From: Cristatella mucedo
Taxonomy: Eukaryota > Bryozoa > Phylactolaemata > Cristatellidae
Assembly: GCA_009760855.2 (NCBI GenBank)
Contig: WPIO01000002.1
Span: 1,331,501 to 1,395,500, forward strand
Reading direction: 5' to 3'
Length of the DNA stretch: 64,000 nucleotides
Positions 1 to 10,919 of this stretch are shown one piece after another (positions within the stretch are counted from its first letter, which is position 1; every line of letters begins with the position of its first letter). Both the position numbers and the translations under genes were made by a program. The notes under the pieces were generated by a model that saw only the letters and a program-made list of their open reading frames with translations, was not told the origin of the DNA and searched no databases.

Positions 1-345
1 AGCCTGGAACTCACTCCCGAGTTGTGTCAGAACATCCCCTGACTTGACCACATTTAAAAAGAACTTAAAAACACACCTATTTAGGACAGTATTTAGTGGG
101 TCCCTGTGATTCGTCCTTCATGTGCTTATGCGTGCTGACACTGCATGCTGCCACTAACCACATTTGCATGCTGACCCTGTGCATGTCACCCCTAACCATG
201 TTATTCATGTTGTTTATTTATCGAGTATGATATTACTCACCATTCAATCGTGCTTCCCTTTGCAGCAAAATTTAAAGCGCCTAGAAAGAGATTGAGTTCT
301 CTGAGGGCGCTTTATCAAGTGCATTATTATATTATTATTATTATA
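1..345 (+). mobile_element. LINE-A 3' end, cut by window edge
   Basis: The last part of a LINE-A copy. It starts inside the conserved C-terminal coding segment (the KAWNSLP region in related copies), continues through the 3' UTR, and ends in the hairpin AAAGCGCC...GGCGCTTT followed by an ATT-type microsatellite at about 325-345. Better preserved copies at 18.3, 49.2 and 53.5 kb match it closely. Confidence 0.8.
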
Positions 346-3300
346 AAAAAAATAAACCCTCACAGGCTAGACAGCCAACTTCAGATGCAGTCTTTGGGAA
401 GTCGGCAGATGGCATTGCAGCACGTGCAGAAGCACGTATGAAGTAGACGTATCCAGACTACTTACAAGTCACTCTATGGATGAATAAGGAGAACAGTATC
501 ACGAAGGAATCCCAGCAAAAGGTGATGCTCCTAAGAATCTACTGGGGTAACCACAATGCGATTCTTTGTATGGAGGTAGCTCCTTGGCCCGGCGGACGTC
601 CTGCTTGAGAACATTGTTGCATCAGTAGGTTTTCACCGGCTACAATGGCAACTTGGCCTCATCTCAGCTATATACAAGGTGGGGACTCCTGCATAGGCCA
701 CTTCTGCAGGAGCATTGGTGCTGAGTTTATTAAAGATACAAATTCGTCATCATCTGACATACATCTGCACTACAATCGGCAGTACTTTCCTCGGCAGCAG
801 CTGCCGAGGCCAAGCTGTCCAATAGGTGCAAAACATATGCCGGTGACTCCTGCTACGATGAATTGATGCAAGGCACAAGCGCTGAGACATCCGAAGAAGC
901 AGCATTGGCCGTGCCCTCCAAATTAGATCCTGGTCCTCGGTGCCTGACTACCGGTGCTGACCACTGCACAGGCAACGTCTGCACGGCCTTGGGCGATAAG
1001 GCTGCTCGAGGTAAGCCTTCAACGTTAGCCAATGTATCTGCATAGCAGGTACAAGCAATATTCTCGGAGCTGAATACAACGTGTTTAAGTGTTACTACAA
1101 ATGTGACTGTGACTCTCGTTCACAGACCAAGTCTACAAAACTATCAATCAATGAATGACAAGCAAATTCTGGCCTAGTGTATCTCAGGGGCCGAAACATC
1201 TGTAGCATCGGTACTGGTTTCGACAAAACATTCGGCAGGGCAGACTGCTTAAAGCCTCCCGAAAGAGGTGCCCCTGTTCCTAAACTTCTCTACAAATTTC
1301 TGAGGCAAATGCTTGTGTTCTTGAACTTGCTCTAGAATATTCCAATGCATGTAAACTTCCAGCGAAATGCATCCTGACTTGCAAGTCCATTTGCACAACC
1401 ACGCAGCACAGCAGATAATACCGAAGACTGCCTGGGATTGGCAGCTCCGATCGAATAGTTGCCGTCCGCAGTCGAGTTCGACCAGCATTGACTCATTGAT
1501 TATAGCCACTAACGAGCCAAATGCTTTTTCCATGAGCCTATTTTCCTCCTTCGACCATTTGGTTGTGCTGTTTGATTACACCGACCTCGCGATGAAGAAA
1601 AAGTACAGACAGCAGCCTACCTGTTCACGAAAGAAGTCCCTCTGCCGATATTGCAAAATCGCTCACAGGTTTCTCGTGACGAAGGCATTGTCCAACACAG
1701 TGGCCTCCCAGGCCTTTCTGAGCTTCTCTACTTAACTCGCTTTCCTATATCTCAGCGAACAACTGTACAGCCTGTACAGTTTAGCCAGCCAACGATCTGC
1801 ACCCTCATGAAGGTGCAGATCGACGAAAGATTAATAGGCCAACAACTAGCCTGCCTAAAAAATTGTGCACCGGAGGCTGGCGCTCAATCCACTTCTCATG
1901 GGAAGAGAGTGCGCCGAGTCTTCCGGGACACACCTGGGCACCAGCCTCTTCCATCCGACTTCTGCCGGAGAAAAGCGAGCCCACTAGTTCCCAGCTCGGT
2001 TTCGTGTGATTTCTAATTAACAGCTGCGATGTCCGTGCGGTCTTCTGGCATGTGCGACTACTCGTACAGACTAAGCAGCACACATCACGCCAGTACTGTT
2101 CTGTAGGAGCTTCACTGTCTCCCCAATCTAGCATCAAATCGATTTTGAGATCTCCTCTCAGACTGACAGGTCGCTTCACTAGCTTCCACCAGCCTATCTA
2201 TCCAACCTCCTTGACCGTCGAACTTGCTCTTGTCCCGCTCGCTCCTCAGCATATAGTCATCTCACCGCCCATTGAACTGAATTGAAACCCTTCGGTGATC
2301 GAGCCTGCAGCTTGCATGTGCCGAAAGTCTGAAATGTGCTTCCGGGTATGGTCACTATCAGCAATGACCTTGCATCACTTATGTCTCCGATAGAGATGCC
2401 TTTGTTGCGATCTGCTCTCCCTATTCTCCAATTAACTTGTCTCTTTCTTGTTCTGATGTGCTTTGAGTCCTAACCTGTGCATAATAAAGTGCATGACACC
2501 AGCCAGATTGCGTGCATACTATGAGGCTCCCTGTATTGGCACGAGTAGGCACTGCAAGCTGCATCGAAAGAATTGCACTCACACGTGATAGGATTTCAGG
2601 CTTAGTACATGATTTTCGGCAAACAGACAAACGGTGCAGTCAGCTAGCTGAGCAGTGAAGCAAGAAGTTGGAAACGGTAGCCCTCGCGAGCACATGCAGC
2701 CCACGAAGTCAGGGTAGCACATCGCACGGCCTCCCACACACTGGTATTTTGCCAAAAGAATGTAAGAATATATCGCACCAGCAGCGTAAAAACCACCATC
2801 TCGATACGCATATGCCTGTCACATCCTCGCATACTGCTAACGATTCATCACTGTTCGGCACCATTGCCTAAAACCGTTTTCCCAGAATCTTGTCTCACAA
2901 CTGAACACCCCTATTCTCCCTGTCATTGCTACTAGGTAAGGCCTCTTGCACCACTGCACGTGCCTAAAGCGTGCATAATAACAATTAAAATAATACGTCT
3001 TCTGCATAGCGCGCTAGGCGAACTAATCTCCACTCGTGTGGCTTATAACTCACTACGGAAGACACAATAGCCAATAGTTAATGACAAGCAAGGTATCATG
3101 TCTAGGAGCAGATGCAAAAGCACATGAGCATACAGCTTAGAAGAGCATGCAACAGCACTCAGGAAGACACTCCCGACTGCTGTAGGACCTTTGTTCAGTA
3201 ACATGCACATAATCATGCACATAATCATACACAGGTAAGCAAAGCATACAGGTAGAAGACTATTTCGCCACTCTAAAAACAAGCATACCGGTCTTCACCC

Positions 3301-3385
3301 CGCCCCCAGTTGCTATGAGCACAGTTTCGTAATAAACAAGCCCACAAAGGGCCAACTCATTCAGACAGAGCAAAGGTGGGTAGGT
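346..3385. other. Unassigned DNA, no supported gene
   Basis: Short frames occur on both strands (for example 1367-1735 + and 2179-1805 -), but they overlap each other antisense, lack convincing splice context and match no family I recognise. I see no repeat shared with the rest of the window and no clear promoter or RNA gene. Confidence 0.4.
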
Positions 3386-3389
3386 TTTA

Positions 3390-3800
3390 GCTACTTTTAG
3401 ATGGTGTCAAATTAAAGAGACGACGTGATGCCAGTCAGTGGTTGGCTCCAAGCTTTGGTAGCACAGAAGCTAAAGACACGGTCTCCGAGAGATTTCAAGT
3501 AAGGGCACAATTAATCGACCACAAGCAGAAGAGGGGGTGGGATGAGAGGCCTGGTGTGAAACTAATTCAAGTAGGTAGGGCAAAGCAAGAGAAGGAGGGA
3601 CCTCAAGGTGAGTGACAGAAGCTTACAGAGCTTGATAGGCAGCCAGTGCAGATTGATGAGCAGTAGTGTAATGTGCCAGCTGTGGTAAACGTTTACGACA
3701 GGTAAGCCTAGTTACCGACTTCTGTACCAACTGTATGTAGGCATCTTATTGTACAGGCTAGAAGACCTACAAGAAGCAAGTTATAGAAGTCTAGTCGGGA
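3390..3800 (-). mobile_element. Decayed LINE C-terminal fragment
   Basis: On the minus strand this reads as a worn copy of the LINE-A/LINE-C C-terminal coding region. The order is the same as in better copies: the SRLDFCNSLL-like stretch, then the CHITPLL-like stretch, then the segment before the 3' UTR. Stops and indels are frequent, and the 3' tail is not recognisable. Confidence 0.5.
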
Positions 3801-3824
3801 TGACCCAAATGCACTGTCAAGCTC

Positions 3825-4255
3825 GGCTGTAATGCAATGTAATGTATCTTCGTCTTGAACTCCACAAAGCCACGAATACGAAGTGGGTGTTACGAAGGAG
3901 AATTTGCTATATCCTGCTCAAAGCCTACGCAGCTTTCGGTACGCATAGACTAGCCAACTGACTTCATCTCCAGACACGAAGAGAAAGTCATAACCATAGC
4001 TTAGTCTGGAAAGCAGTCGATGAAGTGAGTAGCATGGCAGTAGAAGCTGAGGACGGATCGTGGTATAAGAATTGTGGAAGTGAGTTCCACAGTCTAGGAC
4101 CTGACGACCAAAAGCTTATGTCGTCAATGGTATTTAAACACGGAGCTGGAACGGCTAATTTTGTATTGTCCAGAGAGAACCTGAGGGCACGAAGAGGCTG
4201 AAACCGGTACTGCAGTTAAGCTTGGTAGGAAGAAGCCAAGACTCATGGGCCGGGC
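3825..4255 (-). mobile_element. LINE-B 3' fragment
   Basis: The minus-strand 3' end of LINE-B. The plus-strand text ATGTATCTTCGTCTTGAACT and the following 400 bp match the 3' UTR and C-terminal coding region of the better LINE-B copy at 5506-6975. The terminal microsatellite is of ATTAC type (3825-3850). Confidence 0.7.
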
Positions 4256-4557
4256 TTGTTTAGACAGGGAAAACCAAATCTAAATTAGTCCATGCACTTG
4301 TGACATCCCGTCTGGACTTCTGTAATTCACTTCTTGCTAGTCACCGGCCTGTGTAATCAGGTGCTTACGGCTGGTGCAAAACTCTGCAGCTAGGCTTGTC
4401 TGTCGTGAGCATCACAATTGCCACATCACATCTTTTCTTGACGACATGCATTGGCTCCCAGTCAAGCAACGCATTGACTTAGAAGTCACTCACTTTTAGG
4501 TCCTTTCATTCTTTGGCCCCAGCCTACCCATCAGATCTACTCCCCCACCAGGCATAA
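4256..4557 (+). mobile_element. LINE-A internal fragment
   Basis: A plus-strand piece of the LINE-A C-terminal coding region, from the LDFCNSLL-like segment to the SDLLPHQA-like segment, with several frameshifts. It stops abruptly at 4557 without a 3' UTR or tail, where the 5' end of the larger LINE-A copy begins. Confidence 0.65.
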
Positions 4558-4605
4558 ACAAAAGAAAGGGGGGGCTACGCGGGCCCCCGAGAGCTGAGAC
4601 ACCGT

Positions 4606-5504
4606 TTGGCAGGAGCTTCGAGCTCAGTACCCGTTTGTTTAGTACTCCTAGCATTGTCTCGAACCGCTCAGCGCAATCTCCTTCAAGCTTTACCGTTGAA
4701 CAATATCTCTAACATAGTGGTCATCAGGCTTGCTGTGACTCCGGCGACCCAACTTAACGCTGCTCTTTGGAATCCTTGCTCAAAGTGCAACAAACCCCTA
4801 TTAATAAGCGACCTTATTTCTGGAAAAAGGTCTCGATCTACTCGCCTTGACTGAAACTTGGCTGAAATCGGTAAACTGCCGACAAGTAAAGACACAAACC
4901 GACTGGCTTATTTTCTTTCACACCCTTAGATCAATCAAAACTGGAAGCGAAGTCACTATTACCACACGCTCAAACTTCGGCTTCAAGGCGTTTGCAGTAC
5001 CCCCGAAGCAGTCTTCCGAATCCACATCTTGATTTCACCCGACAACAAGCTACCGATGGTGGCAGTAGTCTATCGCTCACCAGGAACCAAGTCCTCCTTA
5101 ATGTTGGATTTTCTGATCTCCTTCAGTTCTGTGCACAAGAACTCGATCGTTCCTCATTAGGGCTGATTTCAAGGTTCATTTTGATAACTTATCTGACGCC
5201 TTCAGCACCGAATTTCCTGCATTGACTGACCCATTGTTACTTGTGGCTCTTGTGCATGGCCCAACTAACATCAAGGGTCGCACAATCGACCAAATTTTCT
5301 CATACAACTGCACTTTACCATCACCAAGTATTACCAAATTCTGCTATCTGACCACATGCAGATCTCATTCTCTCTACAATGTGTGCCCTCCTCCTCTCCA
5401 TCTAAAATCATCTGTGAATTTCAAAACCTCGACTCATGACATCGATGCTGTTCGTGCGAGAATACCTGCTTCGCCTCTGCTGCTCAATCTCCCTTCCAAC
5501 CTGT
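4606..5504 (+). pseudogene. LINE-A endonuclease domain remnant
   Basis: Several overlapping frames together give the APE endonuclease half of LINE-A ORF2. The motif LTETWLK (about 4846-4866) is the conserved Glu-containing APE motif. A later stretch (5145-5190) keeps a NIHFDNLSDAFS-like motif. The last part (5400-5504) matches the linker that is intact on the minus strand at 15.2-14.9 kb. At least four frameshifts are present, so no protein is expected. Confidence 0.7.
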
Positions 5505-5716
5505 AATGTAATGTATCTCCGTCAGTAACTCCACAAAGTCATAAAGACCATGTGGGCGTTATGCAGGAGAGTTTTGTATAGCGCACTCACAGCCTAAGCG
5601 GCTTTCGGTACTCATTCGGTAGCCAACAGACTTCGTCTCACGCAACAAAGAGAAAGTGGGAAGCATAGCAGAGTTAGGAGAGCAGTTGAGGTAGTGAGTA
5701 GCATAGAAGTAGCAGT

Positions 5717-6970
5717 TCAGGACGCTGAAAAAGATGTGTCATAGTCGGCAGTTGGAGAGTAGATGTCGTTGCGTAAGAATTGTGGAAGCAAGTTCCACAG
5801 TCTAGGACCTGCAGAGCCAAAGCTTCTGTCGCCAACTGTCTTTAAGCGGAGGAATGGGACAGCTAATTTATTGTCCACACAGGACCTGAGGGCGCGAACA
5901 GGCTGAAACTGATGTAGCAGTTCAGCTAGATATGAAGGAGCCAAGCCGTGGCGGGCCTTGTGGGTCAGCGTAAGAACTTTGCTCCATATCCTTTGCTGAA
6001 CCGGCAACCATCCTAGCTCTTCCAGCAAAGGTGACACGTCCTTTGCTGAACCGGCAACCATCCTAGCTCTTCCAGCAAAGGTGACACGTGCTCAAACCGC
6101 TGGGACTTGAAGACCAGCCTTGCAGCCATATTCATAGTCCGCTGTAGTGGCATAATAGCTTTCTTTGGTAGCCCAGCCAAAAGGGAATTACAATAATCAA
6201 GCCGAGACAGAACTAAAGAGCTAGTTAAATTTTTTACAAGCCACTGTGGGAGACAGCTTCTAATCTTGGATAGGGATCGGATGTGATGGCTAGCTGTAGA
6301 GGCAGTCTTCTGAATGAAGCTTTTGAAATTGAGGCAGCTGTCGAACACGACGCCTAGATTACGAGCACGTGGTGAAGGTCGCACAATAGCATCACCTATT
6401 AGAACAGCAAAGCCTTTTAATCCAGCCACACGCTTAGGGTGTCCTATGAGAAGCAGTTCGGTTTTATCGTCATTTAATTTCAGGAAGTTTTCCGACATCC
6501 AGGATCGAATATCGGCAAGGCAAGCATTCAGTTTCTCAATTGCTGCAGCAGATTCCGACGGTTTAAATGACAAATACAACTGAGTATCGTCAGCATAGAA
6601 GTGATATCCTATTCCATGGGCCTTAATCACTTTTCCCAGAGGTTGCGTATAAATGGAGAACAGCAAGGGACCAAGTACAGACCCTTGGGGGACTCCACAT
6701 GTGACCCTTCTCATGTCTGAGACCTGACCCCCACACGACACGGATTGAACACGATCAGACAAGTATGATTTAAACCACGCCAGTGCTTCGTCTGCCAGAC
6801 CGATCGTTGTTCTCAGTCGTTCAAGCAGAACTTCGTGATCAATGGTGTCGAAGGCAGCAGACAGATCTAGCAGAGCTAGGGCAGTGACATTCCCGTCGTC
6901 GTTGCCACGTAGAATGTCATTGTTAACACGGAGGAGAGCAGTTTCGGTAGAGTGCTGCCTCTTGAAACCT
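5717..6970 (-). pseudogene. LINE-B reverse transcriptase, 5'-truncated and split
   Basis: Read on the minus strand this is a long RT: LLDLSAAFDTIDHEVLLERL (finger/palm), GVPQGSVLGPLLFSIYTQPL, and an intact catalytic YADDTQLYL (about 6590-6565), followed by the thumb and a C-terminal region ending near DIYSPTADY. The frame is open from about 6970 to 6013. A 50-bp tandem duplication (5991-6038 and 6041-6088) shifts the frame, so the last 115 residues lie in another frame (6061-5717). There is no endonuclease half. The RT belongs to the CR1/L2-like non-LTR group. This copy is dead, but it kept most of the RT frame, so it is probably younger than its LINE-A host. Confidence 0.85.
5991..6088 (-). 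repeat. 50-bp tandem duplication in LINE-B
   Basis: The text CTTTGCTGAACCGGCAACCA and the 28 bases after it occur twice, 50 bp apart and essentially identical. The duplication breaks the RT C-terminal frame, and it is absent from the LINE-B copy at 11.1 kb. Confidence 0.9.
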
Positions 6971-7204
6971 GATCATCATTGGTAGATTGCTACAACACGA
7001 CACTAGCTGACATGCTCGATGGGTTTGCACCTCTGACTAAGCGCACTGAGTGCCCTCGCCCAGAGTGCTGCACTACTGAAACCGAAGACATTGAACTACT
7101 AGCTATGTCTACTAAGCCCCAGCTTGAAAAGTATACACAATATCAGAACCTACTGCCCATCGACAGGCATACGAGGACTACTGTAGATCGTATCAATCGA
7201 TTCT

Positions 7205-7370
7205 GGTGAGCCGTGATGGCACACTAGGTAAGGCGGTTGCTTTCACGACCTCGGGCTCGGGACCTCGGTCCTGAGGTCGTGAGTTCGATTCCTTCGGTTT
7301 TGGGCGATTCTTTATCGCCACTACACAAAAAGAGGCTGTTTAATCAGCTAGGATTTTTTTTTTGTTAAGG
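7205..7370 (+). mobile_element. tRNA-headed SINE (SINE-2)
   Basis: A tRNA-like head with A-box-like CACACTAGGTAAGG and B-box GAGTTCGATTCC (about 7280) is followed by the SINE-2 body (GCGATTCTTTATCGCC, then AGAGGCTGTTTAATCAGCTA) and a T-run. The region between the boxes holds an extra CCTCGGxCT duplication, so it is not a working tRNA. It sits inside the LINE-A linker. Confidence 0.7.
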
Positions 7371-8109
7371 CCAAGTCTAGCTTCTATAAAAAAAAATGGT
7401 CGACTCATAGATGCACAATCAAAAACTGCTTATATCTACTATCAATCATATCCGTAACTGCTACCAGGTCTGCTCCTTAACTAGTGATCCCTGTACTGAT
7501 CTAGCAGATTATTTTTCAAGCTTCTTTGTTAGCAAGATAGACAAAATCAGGAAGTCAATCCCTAAAATGGCAGCTTCGCCCCGCTGGAATCCTGTCCCTC
7601 AATTCCATGCAGCACCTCAATGTCTACATTCAAGGAGGTCGCTAGTGACCTCGTCCTGAAGGTTGTATCCCAATAAAAGAAGACAAACAGTCCTGTGGAC
7701 CCTATACCCACTTTCCTGCTTCTACGATGCATTGATCTGCTGCTGTCATGCATAACTAACATCATAAACATGTTATTCGCCTCAGGTCATGTCCCAGCAC
7801 CTTTCAAAAAGGCTGTAGTCTGGCCATAACTCAAGAAAGCAACACTAAACCAAGAGAGCTTCAGCAACTTCCACTCGGTCTCCCTTGCATCATTGCTATC
7901 AAAGACACTGGAACGAGTTGTTGCAGACCAGCTGAACTCATATATTGAAGTTTCAAACCTTGCTAGTAAGTTCCAATCAGGTTTCAGAGCTAATAATTCC
8001 ACAGAGTCAGCATTGCTTCGGGTGCGACACGACTGACTTAGGATGCAGACTTGAATAGAGTATCTCTGCTTGTTTTGCATGATCTTTCGTCAGGTTTTAA
8101 CACTATCGA

Positions 8110-8350
8110 TCACCAAGTACTTCTTGGGTGCCTCTTATCTTGCCCGGCATCACTGGCACTGCATTGCAATGGTTCAGGTCCTATCTCAGTGGGAGACTCC
8201 ATAATATTGATGTGAATAGACAGAGATAATCACCAAGTACTTCTTGAGTGCCTCTCATCTTGCCCGGGCATCACTGGCACTGCATTACAATGGTTCAGGT
8301 CCTATCTCAGTGGGAGACTCCATAGTATTGATGTGAATAGACAGAGATAA
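8110..8350 (+). repeat. 120-bp tandem duplication in LINE-A RT
   Basis: The segment starting TCACCAAGTACTTCTTG occurs at 8110 and again at 8230, with only a few differences. It covers the RT stretch between the DTIDH motif and the GVPQG motif, duplicating about 40 codons. The single-copy arrangement is seen at 18.80-18.92 kb. Confidence 0.9.
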
Positions 8351-8929
8351 TCAGAGGAACCTCCACAATATGGGGTACCTCAATGCTCAGCTTGGTCCTG
8401 TTATTTTCACCGTTTATTCTCTCCTTCTAGCTTCCTGGTGTGATTTCCAGTCAGAATTGAGGCCTTCACTTCTATTAAGATGACACTCAGTTGTACCTTC
8501 GCTTTGATCCCTCCGGCACGTCGAATTGTCTTAACTCCCTTGCTACATGTATTGATGACATCCGCACATAGATGGCAGCAAACTTTCTTAAATTGAATGA
8601 TGATTAAACCAACTTACTAGTTATGGGCAAACCAAGCTAAATTCAGAAATTGTACAACCTAGTGCTAAAAATCAGCTCTACCAGCATATCTCCTGTTGAA
8701 TCTGCACGGAATCTGCCACTAATCACACTTGCATGCTGGCCCTGTGCATGTCATTACTAACCATGTTGTTTTTGTTGTTTATTGAGCATGCTACCACTAA
8801 CCACTCGATCGTGCTTCCTTTGGAGCAATTGTAAAGCACCTAGAAAGAAATTGAGTTCCCCGAGGGCATTTTATCAAATGTATTATTGTTGTTATTATTA
8901 TTATTATTATTAAATCTACATGTCATCTT

Positions 8930-9500
8930 CTGGAGCGACCTTTTACTAGATGGCCACTTCAGCTCCAAAGTCGTCTGCCTACTTTCAGATACATAACATT
9001 GCTAGAATTGTTGTCTAGGTTTTTTAGACAGGGATATCGCATGTAAACTGGTCCATGCATTTGTGACATCCTGTCATGACTTTTCTAACCCATTGCTTTC
9101 TGGTCTAACCGGCATGTGCACTCAGGCGCTTAAAAGATCGTACAAAACTCTGCAGCTAAGCTTGTCTGTCGTGAGCATTACAGTTGCCACATCATACCAC
9201 TTCTTGCCGACCTGCACTGGCTCTCAGTCAAGTAACGCATCGACTTCAAGGTTTTGTCGCTCACTTTTAGGTCCTTTCATTCTTTGGCTCCAGCCTACCT
9301 ATTAGATCGTCTCCCTCACCAGGCTAAGCATCGTTCCACCCACTTTTCGGAATCTAAGGTTCTAGACCAGGCTTTTAGTTTGTATGCTTCAAAAGCCTGA
9401 AACTCACTTCCGTCTGGCATCGTGACATTACCTGGCTTACCCACATTTAAAAAGAAGCTAAACGCATCTATTTATCACAGCATTTAGTGGGTCTGTATGA
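8930..9500 (+). mobile_element. LINE-A 3' fragment ending at an inversion
   Basis: A plus-strand LINE-A C-terminal coding region and early 3' UTR (ends GCATTTAGTGGGTCTGTATGA). It lacks the terminal hairpin and tail because the sequence turns back on itself at about 9500 into a minus-strand copy. Confidence 0.7.
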
Positions 9501-10077
9501 TAAATAGATGTGCTCTAGCTTCTTTTAAAATGTAAAGTCTGGGGATGTCATGACACCCGACGGAAGTGAGTTCCAGGCTTTGGAAGCATACAAACTAAAG
9601 GCCCTGACTCCACAGGATTTGAGGTTTGCACCAAGTATAGGTAGTACTACTACTACTACTACTACTAATAATAATAACAATCATTTGATATAACAATCTC
9701 AAAGAACTTAATCCGTTCTAGGCACTTTATATTTGCTGCAAAGGAAGCACGATGGAATGTTTAGTGGTAACATGCTCAATAAACAACAAGAATAATATGA
9801 TTAGTGGTGACATGCGCAGGGTCAGCATGTAAGTATGGTTAGTGGCAGCATGAAAAGTGCTATCATGCATAAGCCCGTAAAGGTCGAATCACATAGACTC
9901 ACTAAATGCTGTGATAAATAGATGCACTTTTAGTTTCTTTTTAAATGTGGTCATATCAGGAGATGAGCTGCAAGTCGGAAGTGAGTTCCAGACTTTGGGA
10001 GCATACAAACTAAATGCACGGTCTCCAAAGGATTTGAGGTTTGTACGAGGTATAAGTAAACGATGAGATGCCGAAAA
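9501..10077 (-). mobile_element. Two minus-strand LINE-A 3' fragments
   Basis: 9501-9645 is a minus-strand piece of the LINE-A C-terminal end that mirrors the plus-strand copy before it. 9650-10077 is a second minus-strand fragment with its own 3' end: a TACTAC/AATAAT microsatellite at 9640-9680, then the hairpin (decayed) and 3' UTR, running up to the NLKSFGD-like segment. It stops at a foldback hairpin. Confidence 0.65.
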
Positions 10078-10126
10078 GTAGGTGCTGCCATTTTAGGGAT
10101 AAACCCCATAAAATGGCAGCACCTAC
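10078..10126. repeat. Perfect 18-bp foldback hairpin
   Basis: GTAGGTGCTGCCATTTTA (10078-10095) is exactly reverse-complemented at 10109-10126, with a 13-base spacer. It lies at the head-to-head junction between a minus and a plus LINE-A fragment. The arm contains the CCCTAAAATGGCAGC sequence of the LINE-A linker (compare about 7558). Confidence 0.95.
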
Positions 10127-10127
10127 T

Positions 10128-10917
10128 AATCAAGTCCGCCTACTTTCAGCTACATAACATAGCTAAAATTCATGCTTGTTTAGACAGGGATACCACATCC
10201 AAGTTGGTCCATCTATTTGTGACATCCTGTCGTGACTTTCTAACTCGCTGCTTTCTGGTCTTACCGGCATGTGCAATCAGGCGCTTACACCTGGCAAAAA
10301 ACTCTGCAGCTAGGCTTGACTGTCGTGAGCATTGCAGTTGCCACATCACACCACTTCTTGCCGACCTGCACTGACTCCAAGTCGAGCAACGGATCGACTT
10401 CAAGGTTCTGTCGCTCACTTTTAGGCCACTCCATTATTTGGCTCCAGCCTACCTGTCAGATCTACCCCCTCCCCCACCAGGCCAAGCGTCATACCCCCTG
10501 CTTTTCGGAAATTAACTGTTCAGCCTCACACAAACTTCAAATCCTTTGGTGACCGTGCATTTAGTTTGTATGCTCCCAAAGCCTGGAACTCACTCCTGAC
10601 TTGCAGCACATCAACTGACTTGACCAAATTTAAAAATTAATTAAAAACGCACCTATTTATGACAGCTTTTAGTGGGTCCCTGTGATTCGTCCTTTATGTG
10701 TTTATGCATGCTGAAACTGTGAATGATGCCACTAACCACATTTGCATGCTGATCCTGTGCATGTCACCCCTAACCACGTTATTCATGTTGTTTATCAAGC
10801 ATGATACCACTCACCGTTCGATCGCGTTTCCTTTGCAGCAAATGTAAAACCCCTAGAGAGATTGAGTTCTCTGAGGGTGCTTTATCAAGTTTATTACTAT
10901 TATTATTATGTGGTAGA
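10128..10917 (+). mobile_element. LINE-A 3' portion with tail
   Basis: A plus-strand LINE-A from the AYFQLHNIAKI-like segment (10138) through the C-terminal region, 3' UTR, hairpin (decayed, about 10846-10890) and ATT tail (10900-10917). The frame is broken in several places. Confidence 0.8.
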
Positions 10918-10919
10918 TT

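Larger units (their letters stand above)
5506..6975 (-). mobile_element. LINE-B insertion inside LINE-A
   Basis: A 5'-truncated LINE-B copy lies antisense inside the LINE-A endonuclease-RT linker. The 3' end is at 5506 with an ATTACATTAC tail, and the 5' truncation falls in the RT at the GFKRQHSTETALL segment (about 6970). LINE-A reading resumes at 6976 with the next residues of the same linker, as shown by the undisturbed linker at 15.2-14.9 kb. AACCTG flanks both ends, either a short target-site duplication or microhomology. Confidence 0.85.
4560..8925 (+). mobile_element. Long composite LINE-A element with endonuclease and RT remains
   Basis: The most complete LINE-A copy here. It begins in a G-rich stretch (about 4568) that recurs at the start of the copy at 36.72 kb. 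It runs through an APE-type endonuclease remnant (4700-5500; LTETWLK at about 4846, a decayed GDFNIHFDN motif at about 5165), the endonuclease-RT linker (6976-7640), the RT (7660-8600), then a 3' UTR with the conserved hairpin and (ATT)n at 8885-8922. It is interrupted by a LINE-B copy (5506-6975) and a SINE (7205-7370), and it contains a 120-bp internal duplication. A deletion near 8705 joins the RT region directly to the 3' UTR. It carries many stops and is not functional. Confidence 0.8.

Noticed and set aside
7205-7300. Apparent tRNA genes (A/B boxes at 7.2, 30.5, 31.1, 32.2, 37.4 and 63.4 kb)
   Set aside because: They lack a foldable acceptor/anticodon arm and are always followed by a shared SINE body and tail, so I call them SINE heads.
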